Assembly (NCBI GenBank): GCA_002424635.1
Contig: DIKT01000040.1
Span: forward strand, 1 to 20,031
Source: Desulfobulbaceae bacterium UBA5611
GTDB lineage: Bacteria; Desulfobacterota; Desulfobulbia; Desulfobulbales; Desulfocapsaceae
DNA: 20,031 bases
Reading direction: 5' to 3'
A model generated the notes under the pieces. The model saw only the letters and a list, made by a program, of their open reading frames with translations, did no database searches and was not told the DNA's origin. Positions within the stretch are counted from its first letter, which is position 1. Each line of letters begins with the position of its first letter. Positions 8,149 to 16,064 of this stretch are shown one piece after another. The position numbers were made by a program, and so were the translations under genes.

Positions 8149-8152
8149 ATGA
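8054..8152 (+). CDS. Possible 32-residue leader ORF overlapping the LOG gene start (ATGA)
   Basis: The frame starts at ATG 8054 and stops at TGA 8150-8152, sharing ATGA with the start of the downstream gene. The product is short and basic at the N terminus, with an FLWYKLDLF stretch. The upstream sequence AGGGCCGGGCC is a poor ribosome site. The best promoter candidate lies inside this frame, which argues against it. Chance overlap is possible. Confidence 0.2.
   Translation: MKTSKGKSPFLWYKLDLFTNRLNIFCLPEKDP
8087..8095 (+). promoter_or_regulatory. Extended -10 promoter candidate for the LOG-domain gene
   Basis: TGGTATAAA fits the TGnTATAAT extended -10 consensus with one mismatch. No good -35 box is seen, which is typical of extended -10 promoters. 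It would give a 5' leader of roughly 45-50 nt before ATG 8149. Confidence 0.4.
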
Positions 8153-10557
8153 AACGTCCACCCCTGCTTACTGCTGATGGCTATCTCCTGATTGCCCCCC
8201 AGACGGAACCGACCATTGACCCCAAGTTAGGAGTCCCCAAGCTGGCAGCCATTCTGCGTTTTGATAACACCAGTGATACCGTCCGCGGCGTCATCAGTGA
8301 CCTGATCACCGCCGGTCACACTTCCTCTGTAAGCGATGACCACCCTGCCTGCACACCTGATACTGGTGCCATCGGCCCCTCAACCGCCGTCGATTATCTG
8401 CGGCAACGCTGCTCTCTGATCGGCCGCAGCGGTCATTCGCAGATCGGACTTGATCTCGATTTCGGAGATGGGTTACCAGAGATTGACACCCGCCATAAAC
8501 GCATCGATATTCCAGTGGAACTTTTTTCGCTCAATCCCAATATTCCGGATATCCTGTTTGCCGAGATTAAATCCATGGTCGATGGCAACCGCCGCTTAAC
8601 CGCCGGCAGACTCTTCATCCCAATGGCCCCCCCGCTTGGCCGGGCCGAAATAGAAGAGGCAGCGGCCAAGCATTATTTGATGCTGCCTCCCCGGGCCAGA
8701 ATTGACGAGGAGGGAGTCGTGACCCTGCCGCTGGAAGACAGCCGCTATCTGTTATCCAACACCCTGCTGACCGCCGGCCAGAACATCCAAATCGTGCTCA
8801 ATGAGAGTAAAGAAGGCCTGGGGCTGTTTCAATATCCCTCCCGCTGCGGTCTGCCGGCCACGCTCGTGCCCGGCGACTTTCTGTGCGGCGCCATCCGTAT
8901 TTCCCTTGGTCCTTACAGCGCCCTGATCGATAGAAACCTCAATGAACCCGGGGTCTTTCATCTGGCCGCCAGACTGCTGGATGCCGTCCGGACCAGCGGC
9001 ATCCGGGTCCCGAGACAGGTGGAAATCTACAATGGCAGCGATCAGCCGGTCTCGCCTGATTCTCTGCAGGTGAGACTCCGGCTCTTCCCTACCGATTTGA
9101 GCACCACTCTGATGACCAAACGGCTGCTGATCGGCAGTCAGGCCCTGAGAATCATGGTTGAGGGCGTTGATTTTGCCGATGCCACCAATATCTTTGATCT
9201 GGAGGTCAGTGATGCCCTGTTTGAAAATATCAGTCCGACCGCCACCGCCCGCGGCAATTACGGCCGGGTGCTGACCAGGAGCAAATGTATCGAGATCCAA
9301 TGGGAACTGCAGGAACACGAGTGGCATGAAACCGCCCAGAACCGCATGGTCTATGAGTCCGTCCGCGGTGCGATCACCTCCGGGGTCCATCAGGGGGCCC
9401 AGATCGATCCGGAATTAAGGCGCTTTGCCGCAACCCTGGAACTGGTCGGGGGGGCGCATAATCTGCGCAAGGTATTTATTACCCATGAATTCCCGACCAC
9501 CGATACCCTCCGTCTGCTCAGACATAATAACGTCGGGGTCTTTATCGGCCGCAGCATCCGGGAAGGTGAAATTCAGGAAAATGGCAACCCTTGCCGTCCT
9601 CTGCTGCCGCTGCCTGATAATGTCTACTTCGGCGGCGCCACCTATGAGACTTTCTGCGAGATGACCTGCCATGCTGATGTCCGTTTTTATATGATCTTCG
9701 GCCAGAATGACGAAAAACATGTCCGCGAATTCTACCGTGGTTTCTGGATGACCAGAGAGGGCAAGGAACGGATAGCCGATACCCATACCATGATCGCCAT
9801 GTTCGGTTCTCATATTGACGGCACGGAAGGAGTGCTGACCAAGCAGATCCACGATTTTTTTGAGCAGCTTAGTTCGGTGCCGGAGATCGGCGAGCATTTT
9901 GCCGTCTGCCATGGCAGCGGTCCCGGCGTTATGAAGATAGCCGATGATACCGCGGCCGATCTCGGCATCCTGCGCATTGGTGTCGGCATCGACAGCGAAA
10001 AGATTGGTCAGCTCTCCAATCTGCAGCCGCCGATCCTGCTCAATTTCAATAACTCAGCCCGCCACATGCGCCAGAATATCCTGGACCGGACGTCGCTGTT
10101 CAAGATTTACAATATCGGCGGGATGGGCACTTTTGAGGAACTACTGATTGCCGTCACCAATCTCAAGCTGTTTGAGAGCCTGCCGGCCCCGCATATCTTT
10201 GTCGATCCCTTCGGGTTAGGCGAGAATGGGGCCCATCTATGGCAATCAACCTTGGACCAGTTAAAAACCGTGTCCAGCCCCAAGAAAATAGGCAGCTACA
10301 CAGTCCGGCTGGCCCCGGCCTGGGTGGCCAATTTCTGTCATGTAGTCCCCGATTACCAGGCAGTACTGGCCGTTATTGCCGACTTCGTCCATGATCCGGT
10401 AAGCTACTGGCAGCAGGCCGGTATCTCCGATCAGGATCTGCTCCAGGCCTGGGGTAATGCCCTCCGCAGCAAGGTGATCATTCCACCTTATCTGCAACAG
10501 GCCATCCTGGTTATCCAGGGGCGCAATGAGTCAAAGAATGCTGCCTGCCCGACATGA
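8149..10557 (+). CDS. Large LOG-family (lysine decarboxylase-like Rossmann) domain protein, function unknown
   Basis: 802 residues. The C-terminal part (about 545-770) has the LOG/TIGR00730 Rossmann layout: first strand and loop MFGS at 551-554, G589-SGPG-593 (the nucleotide loop, usually GGGxxGLM), then ARHMRQNIL and IGGMGTFEE at 656-664. The last motif corresponds to PGGxGTxxE of cytokinin-activating LOG and PpnN nucleosidases, with Pro replaced by Ile but both glycines, Thr and Glu kept. LOG enzymes cleave nucleoside 5'-monophosphates to base and ribose 5-phosphate; activity here is inference. The N-terminal 540 residues match nothing I recognise and show no membrane segments. The start is ATG 8149, with GGAGA at 8137-8141 and 7-nt spacing; an upstream in-frame TTG (8128) lacks such a site. 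mutL follows after 38 nt, so the two may be cotranscribed. Confidence 0.8.
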   Translation: MKRPPLLTADGYLLIAPQTEPTIDPKLGVPKLAAILRFDNTSDTVRGVISDLITAGHTSSVSDDHPACTPDTGAIGPSTAVDYLRQRCSLIGRSGHSQIGLDLDFGDGLPEIDTRHKRIDIPVELFSLNPNIPDILFAEIKSMVDGNRRLTAGRLFIPMAPPLGRAEIEEAAAKHYLMLPPRARIDEEGVVTLPLEDSRYLLSNTLLTAGQNIQIVLNESKEGLGLFQYPSRCGLPATLVPGDFLCGAIRISLGPYSALIDRNLNEPGVFHLAARLLDAVRTSGIRVPRQVEIYNGSDQPVSPDSLQVRLRLFPTDLSTTLMTKRLLIGSQALRIMVEGVDFADATNIFDLEVSDALFENISPTATARGNYGRVLTRSKCIEIQWELQEHEWHETAQNRMVYESVRGAITSGVHQGAQIDPELRRFAATLELVGGAHNLRKVFITHEFPTTDTLRLLRHNNVGVFIGRSIREGEIQENGNPCRPLLPLPDNVYFGGATYETFCEMTCHADVRFYMIFGQNDEKHVREFYRGFWMTREGKERIADTHTMIAMFGSHIDGTEGVLTKQIHDFFEQLSSVPEIGEHFAVCHGSGPGVMKIADDTAADLGILRIGVGIDSEKIGQLSNLQPPILLNFNNSARHMRQNILDRTSLFKIYNIGGMGTFEELLIAVTNLKLFESLPAPHIFVDPFGLGENGAHLWQSTLDQLKTVSSPKKIGSYTVRLAPAWVANFCHVVPDYQAVLAVIADFVHDPVSYWQQAGISDQDLLQAWGNALRSKVIIPPYLQQAILVIQGRNESKNAACPT

Positions 10558-10595
10558 CCCCTTTTATATCCATAATTATATAGAGTAATTTTTAG

Positions 10596-12500
10596 ATGTC
10601 GAAAATCCGTATCCTGCCCGAACAACTGGCCAACCGGATCGCCGCCGGCGAGGTGGTCGAACGACCGGCCTCAGTGGTCAAAGAATTGCTGGAAAACAGC
10701 CTGGATGCCGGTGCCACCAGAATCGAGATTGAGATTGAAGGCAGCGGCACCCGTCTGATCCGGGTGCTGGATAATGGCGAGGGCATGGATGAAGACGACA
10801 TGCTCCTCTGCCTGGAGCGGCACGGGACCTCCAAAATCACTGACAACCATGATTTGGCGGCGATCAGCTCCCTGGGGTTCCGCGGCGAGGCCATCCCTTC
10901 CATCGGCTCGGTATCACGGATGACTATCACCTCCCGCCTGCCGGATTCGCCTCTTGGCCACCGGGTCGTGCTCGATTATGGCCGACTGATCAAGGTGCAT
11001 GAAATCGGTTGCAGCCGAGGCACCATTTTTGAAATCCGCAACCTTTTTGGCAACACCCCGGCCCGGCGAAAATTTCTGCGCACCAGCAAAACCGAAGAGG
11101 CCCATATTGAGGAGGTCGTCAAAAACTACGCCCTGGCCGCGCCGACCACCACTTTTATCCTCCGGAAAGATCAACGTGAGATCCTGCATTTTGCAGACAA
11201 CCAGGCTCTGGCGGACCGGCTGCAGGACATCCTTCATTATCAGGGACCGCTGCTGGAGGTGGGCACGGCGGCTGAACATTACCACTGCGGCCACGCTTCC
11301 GCCATCCCTGGCTCGTGCGGCACTGGGCCGTCCATGGCCTGCGTCCACGGCTACCTGCTGCCGCCGGAGGCGTCTGTGGCTGGTTCTGCCGGGATCCGGC
11401 TGCTGGTCAATGGTCGGGCTGTGCGCGATCGGCTGATCGTCCATGCCGTCGCGGAAGGGTTACGCAGTTTTCTGATGAAAGGCCGGAGTCCGGCCGGCTT
11501 CATCCACCTGCGCCTGCCGCCGGAAGATGTTGATGTTAATGTCCACCCCACCAAACAGGAGATCCGCCTCCATAACAGCCAGGCCATCCATCAGCTGATC
11601 AGCCAGACCGTCGAACAGGCAATGCAGGAACATCAAAGAAAAAGCCAGGGAGCCATTTTCCGGATAAGGCCCCTTCAAGACCAGCAGTCACCGCCAGTGC
11701 CACCAGCCATGGTCCCAGCCCCTCCGGCAGATAACCAACAACCGGCACTGTCGCGTCTCGCTCCTCTAAAAAAAGCAGTGCCTGCCGCCTTCAACTGCGA
11801 ACAGGGACTACAGACGGCCGAACCAGAGCCACCGGATGCTCCAGCCTTGATTACCCCGCACCCCGGCCGGCAGCACAAACTACCGGCGGCCAGTGTAACC
11901 GGGCATGGCCTGAAGGTGATCGGTCATTATGACAATCTCTATATCTTCTGTCAGTCAGCCGATGGCGGGCTCCTGGTCGTGGATCAACACGCCGCCCATG
12001 AACGGCTGCTTTTTGAAAATCTGAAAAAGCAGTTCCTGCAGGGCCATATTGCCAGCCAGACCCTGCTCTTCCCGGTGACCATCGAACTGTCTATTGCCGA
12101 GAGCGAATGTCTGGCACACCATGCCGCCGAGATTAACAGGATGGGCTTTGAGATTCGTGAATTCGGCGGCAGCTCTTTTATCATCGCCGCCATTCCGGCC
12201 ATGGCCGGTCATCGTCATCCCGGCGAGCTCTTTCTTGATATTCTGAGCAAGTTTAGCGGGGCAGGCAGCGCCAGTAGCGCTGAAGAGAAAAAAAACCAAG
12301 GCGCCATGCTCGATGATATCCTGGCCTCCATGGCCTGCAAGGGCGCGATCAAAGCCGGTGATGAGCTCCAGACCAGAGAAATTGACGCCCTCCTTAACAG
12401 CATGGCCCAAGCACAACTCTTCTCCCATTGTCCTCATGGCCGCCCGGTCTTGAAACAATTCACTGCCGCCGAGATTAAAAAATGGTTTTACCGGTCATAA
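10596..12500 (+). CDS. mutL: DNA mismatch repair protein MutL (endonuclease type)
   Basis: 634 residues. The N-terminal GHKL ATPase has all motifs: NRIAAGEVVERP and ELLENSLDAGA (ATP/Mg Asn), DNGEGM, RHGTSKI and GFRGEAIPSI. A Pro/Ala-rich linker covers about 345-430. The C-terminal dimerisation domain carries D463-QHAAHERLLFE (the DQHA(X)2E(X)4E metal-binding endonuclease motif), an ACKGAIKAG segment and C612-PHGRP. This is therefore the nicking type of MutL found in bacteria lacking MutH, unlike the E. coli protein. The start is ATG 10596, with only a weak ribosome site upstream. Its stop overlaps the convergent receiver gene by six bases, so no terminator separates the two ends. Confidence 0.96.
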   Translation: MSKIRILPEQLANRIAAGEVVERPASVVKELLENSLDAGATRIEIEIEGSGTRLIRVLDNGEGMDEDDMLLCLERHGTSKITDNHDLAAISSLGFRGEAIPSIGSVSRMTITSRLPDSPLGHRVVLDYGRLIKVHEIGCSRGTIFEIRNLFGNTPARRKFLRTSKTEEAHIEEVVKNYALAAPTTTFILRKDQREILHFADNQALADRLQDILHYQGPLLEVGTAAEHYHCGHASAIPGSCGTGPSMACVHGYLLPPEASVAGSAGIRLLVNGRAVRDRLIVHAVAEGLRSFLMKGRSPAGFIHLRLPPEDVDVNVHPTKQEIRLHNSQAIHQLISQTVEQAMQEHQRKSQGAIFRIRPLQDQQSPPVPPAMVPAPPADNQQPALSRLAPLKKAVPAAFNCEQGLQTAEPEPPDAPALITPHPGRQHKLPAASVTGHGLKVIGHYDNLYIFCQSADGGLLVVDQHAAHERLLFENLKKQFLQGHIASQTLLFPVTIELSIAESECLAHHAAEINRMGFEIREFGGSSFIIAAIPAMAGHRHPGELFLDILSKFSGAGSASSAEEKKNQGAMLDDILASMACKGAIKAGDELQTREIDALLNSMAQAQLFSHCPHGRPVLKQFTAAEIKKWFYRS

Positions 12501-12911
12501 CAGCTGGTCAGCAGAATCTTCTTCCTGGTCTTCTTCCAGGACCTGAAAAATAATCTCCATGACCTCGTCAAAATTAAAAGGCTTGGTGATAAGGCGGCAA
12601 GGCCCGATATCGGCGGCATCCGTCAGGTTCTCAGCTAAATCCTGTTCACTGTAGTATTTACCGGTCATGATAATAAAGCGGGAGGCCGGAGCAATTTTTT
12701 TTATCTCTTTAATCAGCTGGATGCCATTCATATCCGGCAGACCGAGATCAATGAGACATAAATTATAAGCGGGAAAGGCCGCAACTGCTTCCAGGGCCTT
12801 GCGGCCAGTACCGGCCGTGGTCACCTCGACGGAGCCTGATTTCAGCATTTCAGCCAGACTGAAAAGGATCAACACCTGATCATCGACTATAAGTATATGT
12901 TTTTTTGAGAT
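12495..12911 (-). CDS. Stand-alone response regulator receiver (CheY/SpoF-like), probable non-canonical start
   Basis: A single receiver domain without an output domain, about 138 residues. With M1 at the ATC codon (12911-12909) the protein begins SKKHILIVDD and has every key residue: acidic pair D10-D11, phospho-acceptor D56, switch T84 and K111. The first ATG/GTG/TTG-type codons in frame lie after the DD pair (GTG 12878, TTG 12875) and would delete strand beta-1 and both acidic residues, giving a dead domain. A GGAGAG ribosome site at 12918-12923 lies six bases before ATC 12911 and three before ATT 12914, and the frame upstream has no usual start before a stop. The C terminus is acidic. It is divergent from the hybrid kinase (107 bp apart), a likely partner (inference), and its 3' end overlaps mutL. 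Confidence 0.85.
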   Translation of the reverse strand: MSKKHILIVDDQVLILFSLAEMLKSGSVEVTTAGTGRKALEAVAAFPAYNLCLIDLGLPDMNGIQLIKEIKKIAPASRFIIMTGKYYSEQDLAENLTDAADIGPCRLITKPFNFDEVMEIIFQVLEEDQEEDSADQLL

Positions 12912-12917
12912 AATTTT

Positions 12918-12923
12918 CTCTCC
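12918..12923 (-). promoter_or_regulatory. Ribosome binding site that supports an ATC/ATT start
   Basis: On the minus strand GGAGAG is followed by AAA, ATT, ATC. It is the only good Shine-Dalgarno match near the receiver gene and places the start before the DD pair of the receiver domain. Confidence 0.6.
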
Positions 12924-12933
12924 AAAGGTTGGC

Positions 12934-12961
12934 TTGCGTTGCTGGTGAAAGATGTTATAAT
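12934..12961 (+). promoter_or_regulatory. Sigma-70 type promoter candidate for the hybrid kinase
   Basis: A perfect TATAAT (12956-12961) lies 16 bp after TTGCGT (12934-12939), which matches three of six consensus -35 bases. Transcription would start near 12968, giving a leader of about 54 nt. It lies in the 107-bp gap shared with the divergent receiver gene, so both could be controlled together. Confidence 0.45.
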
Positions 12962-13021
12962 TGAGCTATTTTCTAACCTTTTAATCACCTCTAGCTGATT
13001 ACACTATTTTCCAAAAAAAAT

Positions 13022-15274
13022 ATGAAAAAAAATTGGGAACAGCAATCTTTATTTATATTACCGGTGATCTGGACCCTTCTTCTGGCCGGGTCCGCCATCT
13101 GGAACCTGCACGAAAATTATCGCAGTAATTATGATAAGGCCTTGATTGAAGCCCAAACCATCTTCCAGCATAATCTGGCCTATCGCCGGTGGAACAGCAT
13201 GCATGACGGAGTGTATGCCAAGGCCGGCAATTTAAATCAACCTAATCCCTATATTATGCATGAAGACCGGGATGTCATTTCTCTGGATGGTATGATGCTG
13301 ACCATGATCAATCCCTTCCAGATGACCCGACAAGCCTATGATCTGTTGAAAATCCACTCCCCTGAACTAGCGGTCCTCAATCGAACGGTCAGCCTTGACC
13401 CCCTTAATCCGGCCAATGCTCCTGACCCCTGGGAAGCCCGAGCGCTCGAGGGTTTCGAAGAGGGTAAAGGGCCGGTCAATGAAATCACCACCATTAACGG
13501 CGCCTCTTATATGCGCCTGATGTCGCCTTATGTCACAGAGAAAAAATGTCTGCCCTGCCATGAGCACCAAGGCTATGATGTGGGGGATATCAGAGGCGGC
13601 ATGAGTATTGCCGTGCCCATGAAGCCTTATTATCAGTCTGCCGCTGCTTCCCGGACTATTATCCTAACCACCCATATCACGTTATGGTTGCTGGGCATGG
13701 TCGCCATTTTTTTGTTTTTTATCGGTGTGCGCAATTATAAAAAAGCCATCAAGGAAAAAGAAGAAAAATTCCGGATTGTGTCGGAATTTGCTTACAACTT
13801 TGAGTATTGGATCAACGAAAAAAAACAGTTGGCTTTTATTTCGCCATCCTGTGAACGCATTACCGGTTATGCCCTGAAGGAGTTTAAAAATAGCGCCCAG
13901 CTGATGTTTGATATCGTCCATCCTGACGACAAAGAAATATGGAAAAGCCATCTTACTGATTTCGAAGAACCCGCTCATAAGGACGTCGAATACCGCATCG
14001 TCGCCAAAAATGGCGAGGTCCGCTGGATGTCGCATACCTGCAGCCCCATGTATATAGATGGGCAGTTTCTCGGACGTCGCGGCAGCAACCGGGATATCAC
14101 CGAGCATAAAAAACTGGAGGAAGAACTGCTGCAGGCCAAGAAAGTCGAGGAACTGGGCCATTTTGCCGCTGGAGTTGCCCATGATTTCAATAACGTCCTT
14201 ACTTCCATTGCCACTTTTTCCCATCTAATGATGGATGAGATCAATGATGAAGATTCGCTGCTCCATAGCTATATCAATCATACCATTATCGCCGCCAAGC
14301 TGGGACAGCATCTGACTTCCAATCTTCTTATGTTTGGCCGCCGCCGCAGCGCCAACCTGAAGGATGCAAAGCTCGATGACATTATTGTTAATATCGAGAG
14401 CGTCATCCGCTCTCTGCTGAGCGAAGAGATTAATTGCCACCTGGACCTTACTGCCGCCAGTACTGTCATCAAGGCCGATGCCCACCAGATGGAACAGGTC
14501 ATCATGAATCTGGTCACCAATGCCAGAGACGCCATGCCGAATGGCGGCACCTTATCGATTGCGACGAAACTGACCGCTCCAGCTATTGAACAACCCGGCA
14601 AGCTGAGAACAATTCCCGCGGGGAAATACGTCGTCCTGAGCGTTACTGACACCGGCTCCGGTATTAGCGAAGAAAACCTGAGCACCATCTTTCAACCATT
14701 TTTCTCCACCAAGCCCAGCAACAAGGGCACCGGCCTGGGCCTGGCCATTCTCGACAATATAATCAAACAACACAAAGGCCTCATTGATATAGACACCACC
14801 CTCGGCCAAGGCACGACCTTCCTCATCTACCTTCCGATCCAATTCATTGGCGAGGATAGCACCAAAAGCGCAACTGCGGCAGGAGAAAAAACCAATCCCA
14901 ATCAGAAGACCATCCTGCTCGCCGATGATGATTGGCTCTTGCGAAAGTCTCTGGCTATTTACCTGCAAAAACAGGGGCACAAAGTTATCACCGCCACTGA
15001 TGGCGACGATGCGGTGGCCGTTTACAAGGCGTTTACCGGCGCTATCGATATGATTATTGCTGATGTGATCATGCCCAAAAAAAACGGACGAGAGGTCTAC
15101 GATACTCTCAAGGAAGAAAATCCCCGGTTACAAGTCCTTTTTATCAGCGGCTCCGAGGAGGCCATCCTCAAGGATAAAAAGATTCTCGATAATGGCCTGG
15201 ACTTTTTAGCTAAGCCCTTGGATATGCAGCTGTTCCTGGCTAAGATCCATGAAATATTGTCCAGGAAAACTTGA
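13022..15274 (+). CDS. Membrane hybrid histidine kinase with haem-c (Tll0287/DUF3365-type) sensor, PAS and receiver domains
   Basis: 750 residues. Transmembrane helices at about 10-29 and 213-236 flank a periplasmic domain like the Tll0287/DUF3365 family (NPY..., INPFQMTRQAYDLL, DPLNPANAPDPWE, RGGMSIAVPM), with the covalent haem site C176-LPCH180. Then come a PAS domain (about 247-365, IVHPDD and DITEHK ends), a dimerisation helix with phospho-acceptor H387 in AAGVAHDFNN, an ATPase domain (NLVTNARDAM, DTGSGI, GTGLGLA) and a C-terminal receiver with D681 and K731. The periplasmic haem suggests sensing of redox state or of O2, NO or CO (inference). The start is ATG 13022; no Shine-Dalgarno precedes it, only an A-rich stretch. 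A stand-alone receiver is encoded divergently, which would suit a phosphorelay, but no output domain or Hpt protein is encoded here. Confidence 0.93.
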   Translation: MKKNWEQQSLFILPVIWTLLLAGSAIWNLHENYRSNYDKALIEAQTIFQHNLAYRRWNSMHDGVYAKAGNLNQPNPYIMHEDRDVISLDGMMLTMINPFQMTRQAYDLLKIHSPELAVLNRTVSLDPLNPANAPDPWEARALEGFEEGKGPVNEITTINGASYMRLMSPYVTEKKCLPCHEHQGYDVGDIRGGMSIAVPMKPYYQSAAASRTIILTTHITLWLLGMVAIFLFFIGVRNYKKAIKEKEEKFRIVSEFAYNFEYWINEKKQLAFISPSCERITGYALKEFKNSAQLMFDIVHPDDKEIWKSHLTDFEEPAHKDVEYRIVAKNGEVRWMSHTCSPMYIDGQFLGRRGSNRDITEHKKLEEELLQAKKVEELGHFAAGVAHDFNNVLTSIATFSHLMMDEINDEDSLLHSYINHTIIAAKLGQHLTSNLLMFGRRRSANLKDAKLDDIIVNIESVIRSLLSEEINCHLDLTAASTVIKADAHQMEQVIMNLVTNARDAMPNGGTLSIATKLTAPAIEQPGKLRTIPAGKYVVLSVTDTGSGISEENLSTIFQPFFSTKPSNKGTGLGLAILDNIIKQHKGLIDIDTTLGQGTTFLIYLPIQFIGEDSTKSATAAGEKTNPNQKTILLADDDWLLRKSLAIYLQKQGHKVITATDGDDAVAVYKAFTGAIDMIIADVIMPKKNGREVYDTLKEENPRLQVLFISGSEEAILKDKKILDNGLDFLAKPLDMQLFLAKIHEILSRKT

Positions 15275-15330
15275 TCCGGCTTCTGGTCGCTTCCAAGAGG
15301 CAACACGGTCTTGATTAACTGAGGTCAACA

Positions 15331-15960
15331 ATGGTCGCTCCATATCTGACTCATAAACAATCAATAAGCCCGAACGTCGCCGGCTCCAAGATATTTGTTA
15401 TTCTTCTGCTGGCAATTATTCTGCTGCTGTCTAGTTGCGCCAAAAGACAGATCAAAAGCGATGCTGTCACCGGCCGCACCATGGAAGTCACCGGTTATTG
15501 CGGCTGTTCTACCTGCTGCGGCTGGGATCGGGGCCACTGGCTCCTGCTTAAACTTGACTTCTGGAATCGTTATATTAATTATGGCAAATATAGCGGACGG
15601 CCCTACAGCGGCCTGACCGCCAGCGGCACCAAACCTACTGCCCCCCAGCCCGGTCTTTTTTCTGTCGACTCCCTGCAATATCCCTGGATGATCCCCGCCC
15701 GCCTGATCTTCTTTCCCTGGTACTTTCTCCCGGAACAAGGCACCATTGCTGCTGATACCAAGTACTATCCCTTTGGCACCAGGATGTATATCCCGGGCTA
15801 TGGCTGGGGAGTTGTGGAAGACAAGGGCGGTGCCATCAAAGGGCCTGACCGGATCGATCTATTCTTCAATTCGCATAATGAAGCTATGCAGTGGGGGCGA
15901 AGAAAGGTAGCCGTTGCAATCGAACGATACTATCTGAACATCCCTTATGAATACCGGTAA
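15331..15960 (+). CDS. 3D-domain (RlpA/MltA-like double-psi barrel) lipoprotein
   Basis: 209 residues. Residues 20-33 are a hydrophobic signal followed by lipobox LSSC with lipid-modified C36, so the mature protein should be anchored in the envelope. An MEVTGYCGCSTCCGW motif starts at about 51. The C-terminal region has the three Asp of 3D domains: AADTKYYPFGT, VVEDKGGAIKG and the DRIDLFF segment, followed by a terminal WGRRKVAV strand. Related 3D proteins act on, or bind, peptidoglycan glycan strands (MltA, Rpf/YocH-type; family knowledge); the substrate here is inference. The start is ATG 15331 with GAGG at 15321-15324. It lies 56 nt after the hybrid kinase and may be read from the same transcript. 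Residues about 60-115 are rich in aromatic residues and are not assigned. Confidence 0.88.
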   Translation: MVAPYLTHKQSISPNVAGSKIFVILLLAIILLLSSCAKRQIKSDAVTGRTMEVTGYCGCSTCCGWDRGHWLLLKLDFWNRYINYGKYSGRPYSGLTASGTKPTAPQPGLFSVDSLQYPWMIPARLIFFPWYFLPEQGTIAADTKYYPFGTRMYIPGYGWGVVEDKGGAIKGPDRIDLFFNSHNEAMQWGRRKVAVAIERYYLNIPYEYR

Positions 15961-16017
15961 AACGATCGTCACTACAGGAAAGCCAGGAGGTCGGTTAAAG
16001 AGGCTACCTCCCGGTAT
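15951..16017. repeat. Nested inverted repeats after the 3D lipoprotein gene
   Basis: ATACCGG (15951-15957) pairs with CCGGTAT (16011-16017), and inside it GGAGGT (15986-15991) pairs with ACCTCC (16006-16011), sharing one base. There is no T-run, so terminator function is uncertain; it could instead be an operator or RNA fold before the next gene. Confidence 0.35.
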
Positions 16018-16024
16018 CGATAAA

Positions 16025-16030
16025 TATAAT
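16025..16030 (+). promoter_or_regulatory. -10 box candidate for the PAS kinase operon
   Basis: A perfect TATAAT lies 34 bases before ATG 16065. No convincing -35 box is seen 16-18 bp upstream, so the promoter may depend on an activator or be spurious. Confidence 0.3.
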
Positions 16031-16064
16031 AATGCTGAACCTGACATAATAAACGGATAAATTG

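Noticed and set aside
12501..12560. Terminator between mutL and the receiver gene
   Set aside because: The two genes overlap tail to tail by six bases and the sequence shows no GC-rich hairpin with a T-run.
15275..15330. Promoter or terminator between the hybrid kinase and the 3D lipoprotein gene
   Set aside because: No convincing -10/-35 pair and no hairpin; read-through from the kinase gene is the simpler view.
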